Part shown: in pieces, positions 63,301 through 64,000 of the stretch | Layout: every line of letters begins with the position of its first letter | Numbering within the stretch: the first letter of the stretch is position 1 | Assembly: GCF_032854445.1 (NCBI RefSeq) | Contig: NC_088307.1 | Coordinates: forward strand, 21,028,017-21,092,016 | DNA length: 64,000 bases | Direction of reading: 5' to 3' | DNA from: Liolophura sinensis | Taxonomy: Eukaryota > Mollusca > Polyplacophora > Chitonida > Chitonidae | Notes under the pieces: generated by a model | What the model saw: the letters and a program-made list of their open reading frames with translations, nothing else | The model's database searches: none | Told to the model about the DNA's origin: nothing | Program-made: the position numbers and the translations under genes

Positions 63301-64000
63301 TCCTGATAAGATGTACCAGCTGCAGAGTCTGGTTTCCTCTAAATCCAGCCAATGTGGATATATATGTATATATCTTTCACATCTTTTGCTATGTATGGAT
63401 TGTTTAAAACTATATCAGATCATCAATATACAGTTTAGTGAATGCGAAAGATCCTTAATACATGTAGTTTCTGCATATACATGTATTCGCAACAGGTATA
63501 TAAGCCAGGCAAAAGGTGGGGTTGGGGGTGGGCGGACAGTTAGTACTCGTCGGAATACCTATACACTGTTGATAAATGGTTTCCCTGAATTTCACATAGA
63601 TGTTATCAATGAGAATCTCGAGCAATTCGATGGCGTAAAACTGAAGATACCTTTGCTGCCTTTGACATTAATGTAGCAGTGACCAGTTTTATTAAACACA
63701 GACACAATTAGTGATGCAATTCTATCAAGTAAGTCTGTGTGAGAAATCCTAAATAGAGGCGTCTCGTTCTTCAGTGAGACGTTTGGAGTTTTTCAGAATC
63801 AGTTAACACCAGAATTTTTTTCATTTGCACAACAAATGATTGTACTTCTTGTAGTGCTTTCGTTAAGAGAGAGGGTACATGTTTGTTAATACAGTTTCTC
63901 GAGCCTGCAATAAAGCGAACACTGTATGGAGATTTATGCATTTTTGGAATCCAGTAAAGGTGCGGTATGTCGGTGTGACGGGAAGGTACGTTGACGTTGT
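63301..64000. other. Window end, unassigned
   Basis: A 121-codon + frame (63311-63676) has no domain I recognise. Its last third (FPEFHIDVINENLEQFDGVK) looks more protein-like than the rest and might be an exon, but I see no paired splice evidence. Confidence 0.35.

Overview
This window is gene-poor, AT-rich eukaryotic DNA dominated by mobile elements and tandem repeats. There is no bacterial gene organisation, no operon and no CRISPR array. The most abundant element is a tRNA-headed SINE whose tail reads GTATAAGTGAAATATTCTTG...ACACCAATC(AAATA)n. It resembles the RUDI/Meta-type SINEs I know from molluscs. A second SINE with a GGATCGAACCC B box and a (CACT)n-tailed repeat also look molluscan. 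The most likely source is a mollusc, probably a bivalve; this is recall-based inference, not a search.

Layout: 0.6-1.6 kb, 41-bp satellite. 3.35-4.35 kb, 27-bp minisatellite. 5.5-9 kb, SINE copies and a retroelement fragment. 12.07-13.60 kb, a Tc1/mariner element with a full-length transposase frame and perfect terminal inverted repeats. 13.7-14.0 kb, a full-length SINE with target-site duplication. 17.8-19.2 kb, a reverse-transcriptase-derived repeat split by an 861-bp inverted-repeat element. 20-25.3 kb, SINEs and small duplications. 25.5-27.3 kb, a 5'-truncated, frameshifted jockey-like LINE.

28.9-33.7 kb holds a spliced + strand gene that I assembled from phase-compatible exons. It encodes a C-type lectin domain, a cysteine-rich PAN/apple-like domain, a Ser/Thr-rich stalk, one transmembrane helix and a short tail. 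The 5' (signal peptide) exon was not found. Facing it on the - strand (34.75-35.78 kb, perhaps extending to 40.1 kb) is a paralogue with the same exon phases and C-terminal module, inactivated by two in-frame stops. The pair is convergent and is the main gene-level discovery here.

36.4-38.1 kb is a CA-rich satellite with a ~92-97 bp higher-order period. 38.4-47 kb is a patchwork of SINE and retroelement fragments, a perfect 21-bp-arm hairpin and a local duplication. 47.9-48.97 kb carries an intronless class A GPCR on the - strand. 49.4-50.25 kb is a direct duplication; 51.1-51.9 kb has a second SINE-like family and a LINE tail. 54.05-55.98 kb has a 15-bp minisatellite next to a 45-bp satellite. 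56.9-64 kb has more retroelement copies, a (TA)n tract and a perfect SINE insertion.

The only well-supported host genes are the lectin-type membrane protein (with its pseudogene partner) and the GPCR, both plausible cell-surface receptors. No functional link between them is shown by the sequence.
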